Assembly: GCA_963922205.1 (NCBI GenBank)
Contig: CAWUHX010000140.1
Coordinates: 682,001-746,000 of the forward strand
Length of the DNA stretch: 64,000 nt
Direction of reading: 5' to 3'
Origin: Romanomermis culicivorax
Taxonomy: Eukaryota; Nematoda; Enoplea; Mermithida; Mermithidae
The notes under the pieces were generated by a model, which saw nothing but the letters and a program-made list of their open reading frames with translations, ran no database searches and was not told where the DNA came from. The position numbers were made by a program, and so were the translations under genes. This document shows, in pieces, positions 44,352-57,006 of the stretch. The stretch's first letter is position 1, and every line of letters starts with the position of its first letter.

Positions 44352-44465
44352 ATATGGCTAGCCATAGGATTGGAAAATCCTGGGGGGGGGCAGTCGCCCA
44401 ATGGCTAGCCATATGGTCGACGATTTCTGGGGGGTTCCCATAGCACTTCCCCCCCAATTACATGT
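44352..44465. repeat. dispersed repeat P, copy 2
   Basis: Same orientation and order as 17538-17647 (palindrome ATGGCTAGCCAT, GACGATTTCTGGGG, ACTTCCCCCC). Homology to Gypsy-1 begins right at its right edge, so Gypsy-1 is truncated against it. Confidence 0.7.
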
Positions 44466-44881
44466 ATGAACCTTCCACATCTGATCCAGGTCATATGGTC
44501 TCAGCTTTCTACCCTAAAGATATGTGGACATGCCATATCAAGATTCTTCTGAACAATTTGGTAGAATCTAAGGCACTGGTTGACACAGGAGCTGTTTATT
44601 CATTCCTGGACCAGAAGTTGGCCACCCAACTGCACAACTTAGTGCTGACACAAACTAGGGCAGGCTGGCCCCATAGCAGCCAAGCGGTCACCAATCCCAC
44701 TATTAGGCGCTGCCTATCTCAGGGTATCAGTAGCCGATGTCTCCGAACAGGTTCTAGTCAAGATCCACAATTGTTTAGTGAAACTCATCCTTGGAACGAA
44801 CTTCTTAGGATGATTCAACTGTGTTCCCTTGAACTGGTAGAAATCCTTTCTTCAGTTCAGAGACAGCAAAGTCTCATGTGA
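44462..44881 (+). pseudogene. Gypsy-1 aspartic protease
   Basis: Contains KALVDTGAVYSFLDQKLA, the retropepsin active-site DTGA motif with the following hydrophobic stretch. The frame is lost soon after, upstream of RT. Confidence 0.85.
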
Positions 44882-44933
44882 GGGCCTCATTCACAACCTC
44901 CCTTCAGCCCATGGTGCTTTGCCCCTATAGGTT

Positions 44934-46250
44934 GTGGTTGTCCTTGAACCATGCTCGCTTACACAATCTACTGTACCTGTGTCACCAATTTATGTTAATG
45001 TACCTGAGGTAGCTTTCTTTAGTAAGCACCTCACGGGATCTCACAGAAATGTATACTTTACTGGAAGTGTCAGTGCAGTGGCCAGCAGCTGCATCCCACT
45101 GCAGGTTGTCAACCCTAACACACATCCTGTGGTTCTCTACCAACACATGACCATTGGTGATGTGCAGATGCATGCTGATCACTTAGAGGTGCCAAGGGTA
45201 GCATCAGACATCGTCCTCAACCGCAGTTGGGTCGAGGCAAATGCCACTATCTCACCTGATATCACCCCACAGGACCAGGCAGCATTGCTCGACCTGCTGC
45301 TCACCTACACTGACCTTTGTGCTTTTGATGAGAAGGACACAGGTGCCACTGACCTTGTTCAACATGAGATCAGAAAAGGTGATGCCCACCCAGTCCATAA
45401 TTTTCCTTATTCGACTTCACCTAAGAAAAAAGACCTCAACATGCTAGAGGTCAAGGCACTACAGGACAAGGGTATTATCAGGCCAAGCACATCCTCATAA
45501 GCCACAAATACTGTCCTGGAGCACAAGAATAATGGTTCTCATGTGTGTCAATTTCTGTGGCCATATCTAGGTCAGGAAAACAGATGTCTACCCTTTGCGG
45601 CAGATTGATGACATCCTGGACACTCAAAAGGGAATGAAATACTTCACTACCCTTGACCAGGTGAACACCTATTGATCAATCCTGATTGCCGATGCAGATA
45701 AGGAAAAAATGGCATTCAATATGCCCATTTGACTTTTCAAGTTCAACTATTTGCCTTTCAGCTTGTGCAATGTGCCAGGGATGTTCCAATGTCTCATTAA
45801 TCTTTTCCTAGGAGCAATCTAATGGCCCACAGCACTCACATACCTTGATGACATCTTGGTGTTTGGCAATTCCCACACTCAGATGCTCAAGTGCCTGGCA
45901 GAAGTCTTCATTCATCTTCACCAGGATTCGTTGAAGCTCAGAGTGATCAAGTGCAAATTCTCCCACTTGGAGGTTGAGTATCCTGGCTACAGTATTTCAC
46001 AGGGGGGCCTAAAACCAGACAATGCCAAACGGGCTGCTATCCACAACCTCCCTATCCCATGAACTGCCAAAGATATCAAGTCCTTCCTTGGCCTTGTGTC
46101 ATACTATAGGCTTTTCATCCCTGGTTGTGCCCAGCTCAGCAAGCCGCTCACCAAGCTCTCAAGGAAAGAGGAACTTTTCCAGTGATCAAAACCTCATCAG
46201 GAAACATTCGACAAACTCTGATGATTGTGAAAAAACCCACCTATTTTGAG
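44934..46250 (+). pseudogene. Gypsy-1 reverse transcriptase
   Basis: Blocks visible in changing frames: the entry region (VKALQDKGIIRPS, to 45500), GMKYFTTLDQ (about 45630), the catalytic YLDDILVFGN (about 45840-45875) and the thumb region (SFLGLVSYY). At least six in-frame stops interrupt it, including in the palm region. Confidence 0.88.
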
Positions 46251-46689
46251 CCATCTGAACTTCTCAGAATTCTTCATTCTCCAGGCAGATGCTAGGATTT
46301 TGGGTATAGGTGCAGTGCTGAGCCAGTTGGACGAAAATAGTCATGACCAACCTGTCCCTTATGCTAAACCAGGCTTGACCTCAGCAGAGAAGAACTACTC
46401 TATCACTGAGCTAGAAACTCTCGCTGTCATCCATTTCATAAAGTACTTTTGGCCTTACCTCTTTCAACATGAGGTGGTTGTTCAGACTGACCACACTGCG
46501 GTCAAAGCAGTGTTGGAGAAACAAAATCCTTATGCATGGATTGCTAGATGGGGACTCACTTTAGTGGAGTTCAAACTGTTCATAAAGCCCAGCAAAAGTC
46601 AGTCTAATGGTAATGCTGACGCATTATCCCACCTGCCAGATCCAACATCCCTAAATGGTCAAAGTATTGGGGATACTCCACTCTATTGA
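46246..46689 (+). pseudogene. Gypsy-1 RNase H
   Basis: An open 147-codon stretch with FILQADARILGIGAVLSQ (first catalytic Asp), NYSITELETLAVI (Glu), VVVQTDH (Asp) and NGNADALSHLPD. Intact over this domain although the element is dead. Confidence 0.9.
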
Positions 46690-46754
46690 CCAAAGGACAC
46701 GTAATGATGGTTGCCACTGGTGCGAAGCATGCGGACTGACCAGAAGGGCATGTA

Positions 46755-47752
46755 ATGATAGCCATTGGTGCCAAGCAACCAGATCTTCTTGCTGCTCAAC
46801 AAGCAGATCATAAACTAGCCGCATTATTTCAATCCCTAAGACCTTATAGCAACCAGGATGATGTTGCTGGATATCATTTGTTGGATAACATCCTTTGGAA
46901 GTGGACAGGTGAGTTGAATAAGATTGTGATACCTCCATTCATGGTTATTACCATTATCTAAGCCCATCATGATGACATCTTAGCAGGACATTTTGGTGCT
47001 AAATGTACTGCACAGCTAATAGCTTGCAGATATCACTGGCTATCCCTCAGTATAGATGTTAAGTTCTTTTGTCAGCAGTGTGATCTTTGCCAATGGAATA
47101 AACCTGCTCCACAGAAGACCACAGCAGCCCTGAAACCTATCACTATTATGGAACCGACTCATTGGCAGGGGTCAACTGTTTGGGACCAATGACCACTAGT
47201 GAAGCTGGCAACCATTTCATTATCGTCTTCATAGATTACTTTACGAAATGGGTTAAAGCTTTTGCAACACTGGATATTACTGTGCAAACCATTGCCCGAC
47301 TTTTTGCTAGGCAAATCATCTGCCGGCAGGAGGCCCTGCAGACTATTCAGTCTGATCCCCATATTGATTTGACATCAAAATGGATGGCTGAAATCACTGC
47401 TATCTGTTTAACTAAGAAGATCCACTCTACTGCCTATCAACCCATGACAAACGGCGAAACAGAGAGAGCTAATCAAACCCTGGCCATACAGTTGCCTATG
47501 TATGTTCACCAAGGACATACAGATTGGGATGAACACCTACCATGTGCAGTGTTTGCAGTCAATATTAGCATGAATGAGTCCACAGGGTACTCATCATTTC
47601 ATCTCCTTTATGGTTGCATGCCTGTGCTACCTGTTGATGCAGCACTCTCATTCAAGCCTCTGGCACATATCATTGACATTTCCAGGTATGATATGGAGGT
47701 CAAGTGGCATTTCACCAATATCCTGACCTTAATTCAGAGTTGGATTGAGTAG
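46755..47752 (+). pseudogene. Gypsy-1 integrase
   Basis: The zinc-binding HHCC region is at 46955-47110 (AGHFGAKCT and FCQQCDLCQ), after a stop near 46960. The core at 47162-47752 has FIDYFTKWV (Asp), SDPHIDLTSKWM where the second Asp motif lies, and NGETERANQTL (Glu). Confidence 0.88.
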
Positions 47753-48400
47753 TTACAAAAAGCCTATGCTTGGACTCATGACTGCAAGGCCCCGAGATGT
47801 CTTTTACAACGTAGGAGATAAAGGGCTCAAACAGTGCACTTCTAGCAAATGTGGACTCACTCCCAAATTGCTGCCCATTTATGATGAACCCTATCTTGTT
47901 ACAAATGTGGCATACCCTAATGTCACCATTCATCTTGAGACAGATCAGGAGAACACTGTACACATCAATCAGCTTAGATGTTATGTGTCTCCAGATGTGC
48001 AGAATGAAGCTGAAGAGGCACCTTTCACTTCACAGGCAGCAGGCAACTTCCCTGACCACTCAGCTGCCTTTTTGTTTTCTTCAACAAACAGGGACTTTAC
48101 ACCAAATCAGATTGACCCACATCTTGATGACGAGGTCTCCAACCCCTAAGCATCAGGATGCTCTTCTCTTCTTAGTCCCATGCCTTCACAGATGAGGACA
48201 TCCTTTTTCGAAGGACCACTGTGCCCCCTCATGGACTATTTACTTTGACCCTCTCACTCTCCCTTCTACAAGACTGAGAAAAGGCAAAGAGACAATTTGG
48301 GTTCTAGTGAAATGGAGAGGATGAGCAGTGACCAGAGCATCTGAACCTGAGTGTGAGCGCATCCCTGCAATAGCCTCACGTCACCCTCCCCCCAATTTTT
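47745..48400 (+). pseudogene. Gypsy-1 integrase tail and chromodomain remnant
   Basis: 47745-48149 encodes a GPY/F-like stretch (LLPIYDEPYLVTNVAYPN). At about 48273-48375 a reading frame gives ETIWVLVKWRG, a stop, and ASEPECERIPA. This resembles the LVKWKGY...TWEPE signature of retrotransposon chromodomains, which places Gypsy-1 with chromoviruses. Confidence 0.65.
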
Positions 48401-48634
48401 CTCATTATAGATCTCCTCACAGGATACCAAACATCAAGGACTCTACAGATCACTGCTCACCAGCCACCGCATTGCTGGACATCTGATATAAATGCTTCCC
48501 ACGCCAACAATTCAACACATCACTGATCACCAGCCGTCACATCACTGGATGATCAACAACCACAGACATGTCGCGCTACAACTCCAATGACTCCACTCCA
48601 AGGATGAGGACATCTTTTTTTTGAAGGACCACCG

Positions 48635-49602
48635 TGTCATGTGCTGGTCAAATCAGCAACATCATGTGATTCTCTCTATGTTGATGCTTTATTATTTTAA
48701 TCGTTTTGATATTTTAATTTTTTTGATCATTTTGTTATTTTTTATTTTTTCTATGTTTTGTTCTCATCTACAGTACACCCCGTTAGCGTGAGTCCCTCAA
48801 AGTGCACTCCTTGCTCACAGCTATTTTAGTCACATAACACATCCTTGAGTCAACAAATCGAGCATTGCTCTTACTGATGCAAGTGAATAGCTGAAGGAAT
48901 TTCTGCTAAAGAAGTTCATATGTTTTGCACAGGCACCAAGACGGCCCCAATGCTAAATGTATTTGAACTGGGCAAGTGCCCATGTGCACACAGGCCCTGC
49001 CCTGCAAATATACCTTTGCAGGCATTGGCCTAGGCGTCATGAACTCCGCCCCAGTCTTACTGTAGATACTTAAGTGCTTATAATCCTGTGTTGCACTGTG
49101 TTATCATTCATTTCTGGACCTTTGCGTTCTCCTTTCGTTTTAAGCCTTTTGCTCTCATCTTATATTCTCGTTTCAGATTAGTTTATCTTCTTATAAGCAT
49201 CCATCTGCATCTAATTTATTTCCCTTCGCATCACACAACATATTTGCATATTTTGTACCATCATCTCTGCACTGGCCTGTATTACTGTCAATTAATGGCC
49301 CCTCATTTATTTCATTGAATAAATCATACATTGGTCGTTGGTTTAGCATCCTATCTAGCTGATTCCCATTTGCATTAGCTGATTCCACGACCTAGCTCAG
49401 CCGTCCTTTGCAACCCTTTTTCCACCCGATCATTGCAGTAGCTGTCTTCCCTGCTGGACTAGGTAAGTTCCAGGGTATATTCATGCTTAGGGGCCATTAA
49501 GGAGATTCCCTCTTGAGTGAGTTCTCCTCCCTAGCTCTCACTCCTCTATCAACAATATCCCCTCCCTGATGTTGGGTCATAAGGGATCTTTTGGTTAACA
49601 AT
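48635..49602 (+). repeat. Gypsy-1 LTR (968 bp)
   Basis: Starts TGTCATGTGC just after an approximate 30-bp repeat of 48190-48220 and ends GGTTAACA before the primer-binding-like ATTGGAGTCCC. TG...CA termini. The partner LTR is not in the window. Confidence 0.78.
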
Positions 49603-49619
49603 TGGAGTCCCATTGCCTG
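49603..49619 (+). other. primer-binding-site-like sequence after Gypsy-1 LTR
   Basis: ATTGGAGTCCCATTGCC: TGG two bases after the LTR followed by a tRNA-complementary type stretch. Gypsy-2 is inserted at its last base, and the sequence resumes at 59535 as CAGGTCATCTC. Confidence 0.6.
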
Positions 49620-50433
49620 TTGTATTGCGTGCTCGTATGCCCTCAGCTACCTAGCTGCGGTTCTTGGGAGATCCAATCTGGTATGGCCCCTGACGCTAAC
49701 CCGGTACTACCTACAATCCTACTGCACCTAGCTGAGACTGGATGTACAAATATGTTTATTATGAGCAAAACGAAAAGTGCAATGAAATACAACAGTGAGG
49801 GTCAATAGAAAACGAATATGCAAATTGCCAAACACGTGAACACCGCTGCCTAACTTCTTCCTGCCTTGCAGATCCTTTTCTTCGCCCCTGCGCACAGAGC
49901 CACAGGGACTTCAGGATATCTCAACACAGGGCCCAAGCTGAAACTCCTCAAAGATGAGACAGATCTGACTGTCTCTAAACAACCACTCACTGAACCTCCT
50001 GATCAAAACGGACGTCGTAAAATCCTTAGGCCGCGTTGGTTCTCAAAGGTAACCCGCATGTGGGGAACAAAGGATAATACAAAATAATCGGAGTCGGCAA
50101 TGACGCCCGCCCCTTTCCTAGTCACCTCGTGAGTCGAAACGTCCAGTCCACACAACAAGACGACCAGAGCAAAAACAAGACGTTTTTATAAAAATAGTAA
50201 ATCTTGCAATAATGAAAAAATGCATGGCGGCGTGCCTAACATCAACTTGCATGTATTATGCAAAACTTTCGCGCTGATCATTTGTTTATTTTGGGCCAAA
50301 AATGTGTGATACAAACCGTTTTGTCGGTTTGTTTACTTAATAAAAATTGGAGCTACTTTAACAACAAAGAGCTCTAGAAAATAAAAATATAATAAATAGA
50401 GGACCAAAGGTCAGAGGAATTGACCCTCTGACA
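49620..50433 (-). repeat. Gypsy-2 3' LTR
   Basis: TG...CA bounded (TGTTGTATTGCG on the + strand to CCCTCTGACA). 814 bp, matching 58714-59530 along its length. Confidence 0.95.
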
Positions 50434-50446
50434 TCCCCCCCCCCAA
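50434..50446 (-). other. Gypsy-2 polypurine tract
   Basis: On the minus strand a run of about eleven G and a terminal A lies directly before the TGTCAGAGG start of the 3' LTR, the plus-strand primer position. Confidence 0.85.
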
Positions 50447-52907
50447 AGGCAAGACTTTTCCCGCCAGCGAAGGGAAAAGTCAGGAGGTCCCCCAAAGGCC
50501 CCAGTCAGTCCATGTCATCGGCTGGCGGCTCCAATCATTCCATAACGACGCTACGCGCCATTGACGCAATAATACAAAAAATAAAATTGTCTGTTTCGAC
50601 CAGTATTGCTACAATCATGGGGCGAATGGTGCCGGATGCTACCCCGACGCGACCATAAAAGTTCGTCCATAAAATACGCCCAGTGGGCTTGCTGCCTCGA
50701 ATAAAAAATAAAAAGTTTGAAGGAAAAGGGTTCACCACACTCCAGCCAAAGTTCGACGAATAGAAAATAAAAACGATTTGATCAGTGGCGACCCCCGCGG
50801 TGCCCCGATTTGGTTGTGGGCTGCTCACCCCTGCCGTCAATGTATATAGAATCGGTGGCACCTCCATCCTCGATTTTGGCCTTCGTCTCTGTCCTCTCCG
50901 GAGGGGGGTTATTCGGTGGGTGGTGAGCCCGCAAGACTTTCTATTTTTCCGCCGCCGCTACTCTACTGGCCCCCCCAATGCCTATGGTATTATCCGCCCC
51001 CAGGGAGAAAAGATGCCCGAAGACTGAATCCTCTGGGCCTTTGGCTGTCGAGATTTTGAACCAAAATGTATATGGTATTTGTTGTTAAAGTTGGTCGGCA
51101 TTATTAAAATGTAAACATAAACCCATAACACGGTCTGTGCTACGAAAAAGTTTTGAAATGAAAATGTATATGTTTTGGAAAAAGATAGAGAAAAATTTAG
51201 AAATGGTAGCGTGAAGCTGCCTAGGGCATGCGTGACGTAGCTTGGTGACTAATTTCGGAAAGGCAAAAGAAAAATCAAAAATTTAGGGAAATACAAAAAT
51301 TTCTATGATAATTAGTACAGATTCGTACAAAGACGAGAAGAAAAGGAACAAAAGTAAATTTGCACAGGTTCAGATAAAACAAAAATGCAAACGAGAAAAT
51401 GAATAAAATGAATTAATGAGATTAATAAAACGAGGCAATTTTAAGGCATAGATCCCAGAGATACAATATTGCAAGGCATAGACGTAGAAAAACTTTGAAA
51501 TCAGAATGTAGAAAAATTACATTGAAAAAGGATTTTTACACACAACATAGTTACCCAGACTTCACAAAGAGCGAGGTCAAGAATTTACAAAAATATATTT
51601 ACTTTCACCATCGCTGGTGATGGCCACACCATGGATGTTGTAATTCTTCCTTCCAGTTCCATGGGGCAAATATCGTTCGAATTTTCATACTTTGAGGACT
51701 ATTGTTGAACCAGGAAACTGATTTCTTCGAAACTGACTCTGTGGGGGAACTTTTTGAAGTGATACGTCATCTCTGAAAAAAGAATGCGGTTTAAATTATC
51801 AATGCTTACCTTCCCCAGTCCACAATAATTCGATGGCAAATACTACATTCTTAGCTGCAATTATGGGCATCGACAAAATTTTTGACGAAATGGCGAAACG
51901 TTATTATCCAAAACATAATGCTCCTTGGTAACCATTCAAGGTCGGCCAAAGAACACCCATGAATAATTCCAAATTATGGATAAGTCATACTAAGCAGCAA
52001 ATATTACAACATAAAAATATGGTTCTCGCACTAATAATTTCCAATAATACACACGAAACAACTCCGACGCACACGAATAAATTTGGCTATAAGGGAGTTG
52101 ATCAGGCTCTCGAACATCCAAAATCCCCGGCGAATAAATTGCTGGCCAGCCAATTTAGAGTCACATTTTTAATGATTACGTTCTCTTTGACTTCTTTGTC
52201 CACTCAATACGAAATTAATATTATATCGCCATTCTTGCAACCAGATGAGATTTTTGCCATCTTGGACGTCGTGGGACTCCATACCAACTGAATACTTCGA
52301 ATTCTGCTATTCACCAATTAAAAATTGTTATGTAAAAGTCAAAATTCGGGAATCGTATTTCGAAAATCGGCTCCATCATGGGGTGAAACTTTTGCAATAA
52401 AATCGTTACCAACCTACGGATTAATGAACATTTTCTATCTATCACACCAAGCATGTGAAAAGATATTGTTTTTACAATAAGTTCTGAAAATTGGGCTTAT
52501 CCTTTGATCTGTGCCTAAAACTACCATAAAAATTACCGAAATTAAGTTAGTACGATTAAAAAATTGCAAGAAAAGGGGAAAAATATAATACATAAGACAT
52601 TGGTAAAAAGGAACACAACGTAAAACAAAATTCGAACAAAACACAAAAATACAATGATAAAAACGAATTATGAGCTATAGTAGAATTCAGGTGTCCGCGT
52701 AACAAAAGGCATTACGCAATTAATGGAAACTATCTGTACACGTGACTCTAGTTTGCCAGCGCGGCGTGTTTTAATGACATTTTTATCCAAATTTTCTATC
52801 ACCTCCTAAGGTCCGTCATTCGTTGTATCGGCTTTCCCTTTTATAATTCCCTTTTGATAGAGCACAAGTTCACCAATTTGGAATGTTTTCTCGCGAGCCT
52901 TCTTGTC
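50447..52907 (-). other. Gypsy-2 region between integrase and 3' LTR
   Basis: 2.4 kb without a recognisable gene. This is where an env-like ORF would lie in some Gypsy elements. A 110-codon minus-strand ORF (50535-50867) and an antisense 110-codon ORF (51959-52291) show no domain, signal peptide or convincing membrane segment. Confidence 0.5.
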
Positions 52908-53879
52908 CTACTGTAATTTTCGTTCAGCCGCCACTTTTTTGTGATTTTCGTTTATACATTTGTACGTGTTAAGGAGATGTTCCGTTAACATGTATTTGTA
53001 CGTGTCATAATTATTTTGTACAATTATCAGCCGTGCAATCTTGTTATCTAATTGGAATCTCGCCTCATAGCCGTACATCAAACTGTGTGGCGAATTTTTC
53101 GTGGTTGTATGGGGTGTAACCCAATAAGCAAATAGAATTTGCTCCAGATAATGAGGCCAATCAACTGGATCGGTTATCGCCACCCTCCTAATTTGTTCGA
53201 TTAGGGTTCGATTAAATCTTTCCACCATACCATTGCATTGCCGGTGGTATGGTATCGTATTTATCTTCTTTATTTTTAGAAAGTCGCAGACGTCCTTCAT
53301 CAATTGAGACATATATGCTGAGCCCTGATCGCTCAGCAAATGTTTCGGCATCCCGTGGGTATAAATGACTTTTTCCATAAATGCTTTCACTATGGTGTCA
53401 GCTTTCTGGTCTGGGATACATTTGGCTTCGACCCATTTCGTAAAATTATCCATAAATACGATGACGTATGGTCTTTTTTCCCGTAGATGCGAAATACTGA
53501 CCACATCAGTAGCTACTATTTCCCAAGGGTAAGATACGGGTATTGGATTAAGAGGTTGAATCGGGTTTGTTATCGGGCAGCATAGTTAGCATACGACGCA
53601 GGATTTTATCCATTTGATAATGTCATCCTCCATATTTGACCGCCAAAATTTACTTCCAATTGCGGCAATGATTCGATCTATACCTTGGTGTCCCATTAAT
53701 GTGTTACCATGATATTGGTGCAAAACCAGGTATCTAAGTTTTGTAGAGATCACCAGCTGATTTTTCCCATGGATATTTTCTCGATACAATATATCATTTT
53801 CCAGATGAAAACTGTTGAAGTACTTTCTTGAGCTATTTTCCACAATATTCTTGAAAATATCGGCTAATTTTGAATCCAT
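52908..53879 (-). pseudogene. Gypsy-2 integrase
   Basis: The zinc-binding part at 53586-53879 (HQYHGNTLMGHQGIDR and IKSCVVC) is followed by TAA directly after CVVC. The core at 52908-53504 carries FMDNFTKWVEA (Asp), LLSDQGSAYMS (Asp) and NGMVERFNRTL (Glu). All three catalytic acidic residues are visible. Confidence 0.92.
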
Positions 53880-54820
53880 TCATTGTTGCTTTCTTACCAG
53901 GTCAAGGGAAAATAGTTCAGATTCTCTTTTCGCTTCCTCCGGTATTTGATCTATTTCCTTTTGCGTCGGTGGTGGGGGATCAATGAATGTCTCCTGCGTC
54001 TCAGGTTCAAGCATTTGTTTCATCATAGCTCGCATTACTGCCATGCATTCGGCTTCCGTATTCAATTTTTCGTCCTCGATTCTTTCGTTACTTTCTTGTT
54101 TTTTGTTTCGAATCTTCTCTTTCTCCTCCGATCTTGATAAAAAATCTGCAAAGGCATTTTCACGTCCCGCGACATATTCAAACGTATAGTTAAATTGTCG
54201 GAGATATAAGGCCCCTTTCAACAACCTTTGATTTTGTTGTTTTTCTGCGGAAAGCCACGTAAGTGGTTTATGATCTGTTCTAATTGTGACCCTAAACACC
54301 ATGACATAGTGTCGATACTGCTTGAACCCGGAGACTACGGCTAGACACTCTCTTTCCATTGTAGAATATCTTGTTTCGGTGTCTTTTAAAACTCTACTTG
54401 AATAGGCTATTGTCCAGCGATCATTTTGTGTTTCCTGGTACAAAATCGCACCTATCGCTGTTTCTGAGGCATCGGTTTGAATTACAAATTTCGCCGATCC
54501 ATCAAACACTGGGTACCGAAGGAAGGGTGCCGTCATTAGGGCGTTTTTTACACCTTCAAAAGCTGTTAACTGTTCTTCTGAAAGTTCAAATTTCTCCTTC
54601 CTATTCTTCTTTACAAGGGCTTTAAATAATGTTGGGCGATGAAAGCTAAATTATGGTTGAAACCTTTAGACAATTGTACTAATCCCAAGAACTTCTGTAG
54701 CTGCTTGATGGATTTAGGTACTTTGAAATTTTTTACTGCTTCTATCTTTTGCGGATCGACTGACATTCCATGTCCAATATGTGGCCTAAAAATTTTATGC
54801 TGGCTGGCATAAAGGAACAT
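53880..54820 (-). pseudogene. Gypsy-2 RT thumb and RNase H
   Basis: 54611-54820 encodes the RT connection (LQKFLGLVQLSKGFN) in a shifted frame. 53880-54536 encodes RNase H with FVIQTDASETAIGAILYQ, STMERECLAVV, TIRTDHKPLTWL and NAFADFLSR. The frame breaks near 54600 and 54750 disconnect these from the RT palm. Confidence 0.9.
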
Positions 54821-56514
54821 TTGTCAGGTTTCAACGTTAGGTTCGCGTTTGTTAGACATCGAAATATCATCTCCAGGTTTTCCAAATGCTCCTCGATGGT
54901 TCTCGAAAAAATTATTACATCATCAATATATACCAAACATATTTTCCATACGTATGGATATAGAATTCGCTCCATGAGACGCTGGAATTCTGCGGGAGCA
55001 TTTTTTAACCCGAATGGCATTACTTTGAATTGAAAAAGTCCGTCTTGGCATATAAATGCTGTCTTTTCTTTGGATTCTGAATGCATTGGTACCTGCCAGT
55101 ACCCGGACTTTAAATCCAAGGTCAAAAAATAGCGTGCACCTCCCAATGCATCTAAATAATTGTCGATTTGTGGTATCGGAAATTTGTCACCTTTAATTAC
55201 TTGATTAATTCCTCTGTAATCGACTACTGGTCTCCAAGTGCCATCTTTCTTGCCCACTAAAAACAATGGTGCAGCCCAAGGGCTTCTAGAGGGCTCAATG
55301 ACACCTTTTTCCATCATATCTTTTACATGTTCACGGATGATATCTCTTTGCATTATAGGAGCTCTCCAGTTGTGCTTTTGAACCGGCAAGGCGTTTCCTG
55401 TATCGATTTTGTGTTCAGCTTTGTGGGTCAATGTTAAAGGGTCATTTTTCATACTGAATGCATGCCTATGTTTGAGTAGGACATTCATAAGTTGCTGTTG
55501 CCCTTCTCTATCGATACTTGACTCTTTTACCTGTTGTGTCACAATCTTGATGAATTCTGGTTCACTCTGCTGTTGAATTTGAGGTTCTGTCTGAAGTTGA
55601 TGTATTTTTTTGTCGAATTCTGGTCCCACAAATTTCGTTCTAGATTTGGCTATCAGCTCGTTGCTACGCAGCTTTATCCCTTTATTCATTTCGTTTATAA
55701 GTAGAATTCGGAAATTGTTGTCTCTAGCATCCACAATTGAGGCGTCGACATTGAATAAAGTATCCTTCCCCGTTTCTTCTACCACTATAGGACTCTTTGT
55801 CCAATCTTTCTGTGGCCAAACCACAGCTTGCACAAAAGAAGAGGTATTCGGAGGTATATATGTCCCGGATTTTGTCCGTATAAAAGTTTCCTCATCCATT
55901 TTGGTTATTCGCATGACTTGTTCTTGTTCGTCGTCGCTTTCTAGTTCAGGCAGTTCTTCTTCCTTAACTTTCTCCTGATGGGGTACATCATCCAAAAGGA
56001 CCGGATTATTTGGAATTGGCAGCCGCGGTGGTATTTGTGCATCATCGAATAGTGTTTCACTAATAATTTCTCTTTCTACGTTCGCTAGGCGTATGTGGCC
56101 TTTTCGAAAATCAATAGACGCCTGTATACTAGGATGGGTTAGAAAATCTAGGCCCAATATAATACCTTCATTCAGGTTATCTAGTAATGCGAACCTAGCA
56201 AGAAAATTACCAAAACTGGTTCCAACGTATATAAATGTAGGACCATATGTTGTTACGCATTTTCCTACAGCTGTTACTACTGAATTTAAGATAGGAAATT
56301 TTGTCTCTGGTGTATTCAGTAGTCTCGACGCTGTATCTGTCCTCATAAAGCTAGATTGTGCTCCCATATCGATTAAAGCTTTAAATTCTTCTCCGGGTAT
56401 TTTAACGGGAATAAATAATGGTTGACATTTACGAAGGTTTTCCAAAAATAGATGTTCGTTATCATTGGCGAGTCTAGGTTTCGCTTCTGAAGTAGAATTG
56501 ATAACATTCGCCAA
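54742..56514 (-). pseudogene. Gypsy-2 protease and reverse transcriptase
   Basis: A long 590-codon frame. Near its N-terminus [14 protein letters not shown] occupies the retropepsin active-site position, with Met where Thr or Ser is normal (DMGA). RT follows: [35 protein letters not shown] (first Asp), [18 protein letters not shown] and VYIDDVIIF (YIDD, catalytic Asp pair). The frame ends after LGHIL. Confidence 0.93.
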
Positions 56515-56688
56515 ATTTAAGTCATAATTTTCTATTAGAACTAGGGCTATAATTTCTAGTTTATCTTGTTTTTTAGCCTCCTGTGAATTTATGACATTTA
56601 TGGAATTATTTGGAGGGTTATTGGTTGGTTGCGCTGATGTTGACCGTGCAATATTTGGCGGTGGCTGCGGGACCTTATTTTGACGATA

Positions 56689-56952
56689 CTAATAGGCCAC
56701 GTTTGGATTTTGTTCCATATTATTATTATGGTATGGCACCCATTGGCCGAAATTAGCGAATCCAGCTCGTCCACAATTTACAAAGCCACTGCGATGGTCG
56801 AAATTTCGATTATATAAATTGTTGCGACGGTTCCACGACCTCATCTGATCCGTTGGTTGAATTAATTCGGGATGAAGAATAAAACAATTTTCGGATGAGT
56901 GACTATTTGATTTATGATACAAACAATACGGTCGGCGATACGGATTTCCCAA
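56689..56952 (-). pseudogene. Gypsy-2 gag nucleocapsid-type knuckle
   Basis: Contains YCLYHKSNSHSSENC, a CX2HX4HX4C arrangement instead of CX2CX4HX4C. Such CHHC variants occur in some invertebrate Gypsy gag proteins. The segment is separated from the gag frame by frameshifts. Confidence 0.7.
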
Positions 56953-57006
56953 AACTCTATCAGGTAAATTATTGTATGGTACATTATTAGGATTATTATT
57001 GACTCC

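Larger units (their letters stand above)
44462..49602 (+). mobile_element. Gypsy-1: 5'-truncated Ty3/Gypsy chromovirus-type retrotransposon
   Basis: A plus-strand pol region in the order protease, reverse transcriptase, RNase H, integrase, GPY/F-like segment, chromodomain remnant, then a 968-bp LTR. Gag and the 5' LTR are missing at the left. Several stops and frame changes show it is inactive. Unusually, a primer-binding-site-like sequence follows the LTR directly, so element-internal sequence once lay on both sides of this LTR. Confidence 0.9.

Noticed and set aside
50535-52291. Envelope gene in Gypsy-2 (which would make it an errantivirus-like element)
   Set aside because: The position is right, but no ORF shows a signal peptide, cleavage site or transmembrane anchor.
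55610-55978. 122-codon and other + strand ORFs inside Gypsy-2
   Set aside because: They are antisense shadows of the minus-strand pol gene.
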